From Sphaerotilus microaerophilus (GTDB lineage: Bacteria; Pseudomonadota; Gammaproteobacteria; Burkholderiales; Burkholderiaceae_C), in assembly GCF_023734135.1 (NCBI RefSeq), contig NZ_AP025730.1, positions 2,852,001 through 2,916,000 of the forward strand: 64,000 bases of DNA, in the 5' to 3' direction. Position 1 is the first letter of the stretch. Every line of letters starts with the position of its first letter. Below, piece after piece: positions 61,637-64,000 of the stretch. Made by a program: the position numbers and the translations under genes. Under the pieces are notes generated by a model. That model saw nothing but the letters and a program-made list of their open reading frames with translations. It was not told where the DNA came from and searched no databases.

Positions 61637-63247
61637 ATGATGACGAAGAAGAACCCGCTCTCGTTCCGCCGCGTCGCCGTCGCCGCCGTGGTCCTGCTCG
61701 CCGCCGCCGGGCTGACGCATGCTGCCGGCACGCTCACGGTCTGCACCGAAAGCTCGCCCGACGGGTTCGACATCGTGCAATATGAGTCGCTGGTGACGCA
61801 GGACGCGGCCGGGCTGACGATCTATGACCAGCTGCTGCACTTCAAGCCGGGCAGCACGGAGGTGGTGCCGGGGCTGGCGGAGAAGTGGAGCGTGAGCCCG
61901 GACGGGCTGACCTACACCTTCAGCCTGCGCAAAGGGGTGAAGTTCCACGCCACGCCCTGGTTCAAGCCGACGCGGGACTTCAACGCCGACGACGTGCTGT
62001 TCTCCATCCAGCGCATGGCCGACAAGGCGCACCCGGCGCACGGGGTGGCGAAGAACGGCTACATCTACTGGACCGGCATGGAGATGTCCTCGCTGGTCAA
62101 GTCGGTCAGCAAGGTGGACGAGCACACCGTGCGCTTCGTGCTGACCCGGCCGGAGGCGCCCTTCCTGGCGAACATGGCGATGTCGAGCATCGGCTCGATC
62201 TCCTCGGCCGAGTACGCCGCGCAGTTGCAGAAGGAAGGCAAGCTGGACCTGCTGAACACCCAGCCGGTGGGCACCGGGCCCTTCGTCTTCAAGAGCTACC
62301 AGAAGGACGCGGTGGTGCGCTTCACCGCCAACGCCGGTTACTGGGGCGGTGCGCCGAAGGTGGACAACCTGATCCTGGCGATCACCACCGACCCGAACGT
62401 GCGGGTGCAGAAGCTCAAGGCGGGCGAGTGCCTGATCGGCACCAACATGAAGCCCGACACCGCCTCGGTGTTCGACGGCGACGCCAACGTGCAGATGCTG
62501 CGCAGCTCGCCGCTGCTGACGGCCTACATCGCCCCGAACAACAAGCGCAAGTGGACCAGCGACAAACGGTTGCGCGAGGCGCTGTGGCTGGCCTTCGACA
62601 AGAAGACCTACATCCAGTCGGTCTACGGCGGCAACGCCAAGGCGGCGGCCAGCTTCCTGCCCCCGGGCATCTGGAGCTACGACGCCGCGCTGGCCGAGCG
62701 CAGCAGCCCGGCGGCGCTGGACCGGGCGCGTGCGCTCGTCAAGGCCAGTGGCTACGACGGCAGCGAGCTGACGCTGGTCACGCGCATCGGCGGCAGCATT
62801 GACGGCAAGCGGGCCGCCGAGCTGATGCAGGCCGACTGGGCGAAGATCGGCGTGAAGGTCAAGGTGCAGATGATGGAGTGGGGCGAGCTGCTCAAGCGCA
62901 CCGGCAAGGGCGAGCACGACATCACCTTCCTGAGCTGGGCGGGCGACAACGGCGACCCGGACAACTTCTTCACCCCCAACCTGAGCTGTTCGGGGGTGGA
63001 ATCCGGCGGCAACAAGGCGCAGTGGTGCAACAAGGCCTTCGAGGAGCTGATCGCCACCGCGCGCAAGACGGCCGACCCCAAGAAGCGCACCGAGCTCTAC
63101 CGGAAGGCGCAGAAGCTGGTGTACGACGACGTGGCGCTGATCCCGACCGTCTACCCGGTCAACATGACGGCGCTGAACAAGAAGGTCAGCGGCTACGTCG
63201 CCAGCCCGTTCTCGTGGAACGACTTCAGGAACGTCAGCGTCAAATGA
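61637..63247 (+). CDS. dppA: ABC transporter substrate-binding protein, dipeptide/oligopeptide type
   Basis: 536-residue periplasmic binding protein of family SBP_bac_5. The signal peptide covers residues about 1-30 (MMTKKNPLSFRRVAVAAVVL ending THA). The mature protein starts GTLTVCTESSPDGFD, with VPGLAEKWSVSPDGLTYTF and LRKGVKFH typical of DppA. The end has DDVALIPTVYPVNMTALN. AGAGGAAGCCC precedes the ATG at 61637; a second ATG follows at once. It is the first gene of a dpp-type operon continuing with dppB. The exact peptide or heme ligand cannot be told. Confidence 0.92.
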   Translation: MMTKKNPLSFRRVAVAAVVLLAAAGLTHAAGTLTVCTESSPDGFDIVQYESLVTQDAAGLTIYDQLLHFKPGSTEVVPGLAEKWSVSPDGLTYTFSLRKGVKFHATPWFKPTRDFNADDVLFSIQRMADKAHPAHGVAKNGYIYWTGMEMSSLVKSVSKVDEHTVRFVLTRPEAPFLANMAMSSIGSISSAEYAAQLQKEGKLDLLNTQPVGTGPFVFKSYQKDAVVRFTANAGYWGGAPKVDNLILAITTDPNVRVQKLKAGECLIGTNMKPDTASVFDGDANVQMLRSSPLLTAYIAPNNKRKWTSDKRLREALWLAFDKKTYIQSVYGGNAKAAASFLPPGIWSYDAALAERSSPAALDRARALVKASGYDGSELTLVTRIGGSIDGKRAAELMQADWAKIGVKVKVQMMEWGELLKRTGKGEHDITFLSWAGDNGDPDNFFTPNLSCSGVESGGNKAQWCNKAFEELIATARKTADPKKRTELYRKAQKLVYDDVALIPTVYPVNMTALNKKVSGYVASPFSWNDFRNVSVK

Positions 63248-63248
63248 T

Positions 63249-63325
63249 CCCCCCCCGTTGCGGCTCACGCCGCTCCCCCCCAGGGGGGCGCCACCGGTGG
63301 ACCTGCAGAGCCGGATCCACGGTGG
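63249..63325. repeat. Dispersed structured intergenic repeat, copy C (reverse orientation)
   Basis: Read on the minus strand it matches copy B: CCACCGTGGATCCGGCTCTG, palindrome CCACCGGTGG (63291-63300), CCCCCC/GGGGGG stem and hairpin GCGGC-TCAC-GCCGC (63260-63273). It begins two bases after the dppA stop, between dppA and dppB. Confidence 0.85.
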
Positions 63326-63366
63326 CTGCCGGGCAACGCGTACCCCCTTCGAGGCGTAGCTGACGC

Positions 63367-64000
63367 ATGTTCGCCTTCGTCCTCAAGCGCCTGGCGCTGG
63401 TGGTGCCCACCTTCCTGGGCATCACGCTGCTGGCTTTCTCGCTGATCCACCTGATCCCGGGCGACCCGGTGCAGGTGATGGTCGGCCAGCGCCGGCTTGA
63501 CCCGGCCTTCCACGCCGAGATCCTGCACAAGCTGGGCCTGGACCTGCCGCTGTACCAGCAGTACGTCAACTACCTGGCCAAGGCGCTGCGGCTGGACCTG
63601 GGCGAGTCCTTCATCACCCACGAGCCGGTGTGGAGCGAGTTCCTGCGGCTCTTCCCGGCCACGCTGGAGCTGTCGCTGTGCGCGCTGCTGATCGCTACTG
63701 TGCTGGGCCTCACGGCCGGGGTGATCGCGGCGATCAAGCGCGGTTCGCTGTTCGACCACGGCGTGATGGGGCTGTCGCTGGCCGGCTTTTCGATGCCGAT
63801 CTTCTGGTGGGGCCTGCTGCTGATCATGTTCTTCTCGGTCGAGATGCGCAGCATCGCGCCGGAGTGGGCGCTGCCGGTGTCCGGGCGCATTGCGCTGGAA
63901 TACGACATCGCGCCGCGTACCGGGCTGATGGTGCTGGACGCCTGGCTGTCAGGCGAGCCCGGCGCGGTGCGCTCGGCACTGTCGCACCTGGTGCTGCCGG
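63367..64000 (+). CDS. dppB: Dipeptide-type ABC transporter permease, partial at window end
   Basis: Inner-membrane permease of the BPD_transp_1 family, at least 211 residues and cut by the right edge. It begins MFAFVLKRLALVVPTFLGIT, with TM1, then FSLIHLIPGDPVQVM, LGLDLPLYQQY and GLDLGESF-like RLDLGESFITHEPVW. TM helices continue (LSLCALLIATVLGLTAGVIA; AGFSMPIFWWGLLLIMFF). The ATG at 63367 has only a weak upstream GAGG. The 119-base gap from dppA holds the structured repeat, so expression may be lowered relative to dppA. Confidence 0.9.
   Translation, partial: MFAFVLKRLALVVPTFLGITLLAFSLIHLIPGDPVQVMVGQRRLDPAFHAEILHKLGLDLPLYQQYVNYLAKALRLDLGESFITHEPVWSEFLRLFPATLELSLCALLIATVLGLTAGVIAAIKRGSLFDHGVMGLSLAGFSMPIFWWGLLLIMFFSVEMRSIAPEWALPVSGRIALEYDIAPRTGLMVLDAWLSGEPGAVRSALSHLVLP

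Overview
The window is high-GC, densely coded DNA typical of a betaproteobacterium of the order Burkholderiales, probably from the Leptothrix/Sphaerotilus/Ideonella/Rubrivivax neighbourhood. That placement rests on gene families and gene order (hom-thrC followed by mobB-moeA-moaD-moaE, etfBA next to a long acyl-CoA dehydrogenase, surE-pcm-nlpD, phasin and PHA-system proteins), not on a marker-gene search. I see no rRNA, tRNA, CRISPR array, transposase or prophage gene.

Layout. 0-5.6 kb: end of an aminotransferase gene, threonine biosynthesis (hom, thrC) and molybdenum cofactor genes (mobB, moeA, moaD, moaE). 5.6-12.3 kb: a probably Fur-controlled DUF1513 protein, a FFLEELY-type protein, then a coniferyl-aldehyde-dehydrogenase-like enzyme, a Tat-exported small protein, a GMC oxidoreductase and a lipase, which look like an alcohol-to-aldehyde-to-acid oxidation module. 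12.4-15.3 kb: a Cpx/Spy-like operon (Met/His-rich lipoprotein, response regulator, histidine kinase). 15.3-19.1 kb: RNA helicase, MscS channel, MurI. 19.2-24 kb: etfB-etfA-acyl-CoA dehydrogenase and a flavin oxidoreductase. 24-29 kb: orphan NarL-type regulator, quinone oxidoreductase, surE-pcm-nlpD. 29-36.6 kb: a lipoprotein cytochrome c where rpoS would often lie, rlmD, dusA, a diguanylate cyclase, an HSL-type esterase, and a thioesterase-acetyltransferase fusion. 36.6-37.5 kb: a Xre-RES toxin-antitoxin pair.

37.5-48 kb is the most coherent accessory region, a neutral-lipid and PHA storage neighbourhood. It holds a two-domain alcohol-forming fatty acyl-CoA reductase, divergent from a phasin, then a patatin-like lipase, a TetR regulator, a TPR protein and a CoA-transferase. 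A wax ester synthase/DGAT follows, divergent from an acyl-CoA-binding protein, and then a PHA-system protein. Together they could take acyl-CoA to fatty alcohol, to wax ester, and to stored granules.

48-51.7 kb: hemolysin-III-type membrane protein, gabT and a divergent MocR/GabR-type regulator. 51.7-60.8 kb: an unusual block of two BTAD (SARP-like) regulators, one with an ATPase and a long helical-repeat tail, next to two Ig-like-domain lipoproteins, one carrying two arrays of RCC1 repeats; this is the least explained system in the window. 60.9-61.6 kb: a PIN-RHH toxin-antitoxin pair. 61.6 kb to the end: a dipeptide-type ABC importer (binding protein and the first permease, cut by the window edge).

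A structured dispersed repeat occurs three times (about 24.0, 47.6 and 63.3 kb). Each copy sits at the 3' end of a gene in the same orientation relative to it, and its stems show compensatory base changes.
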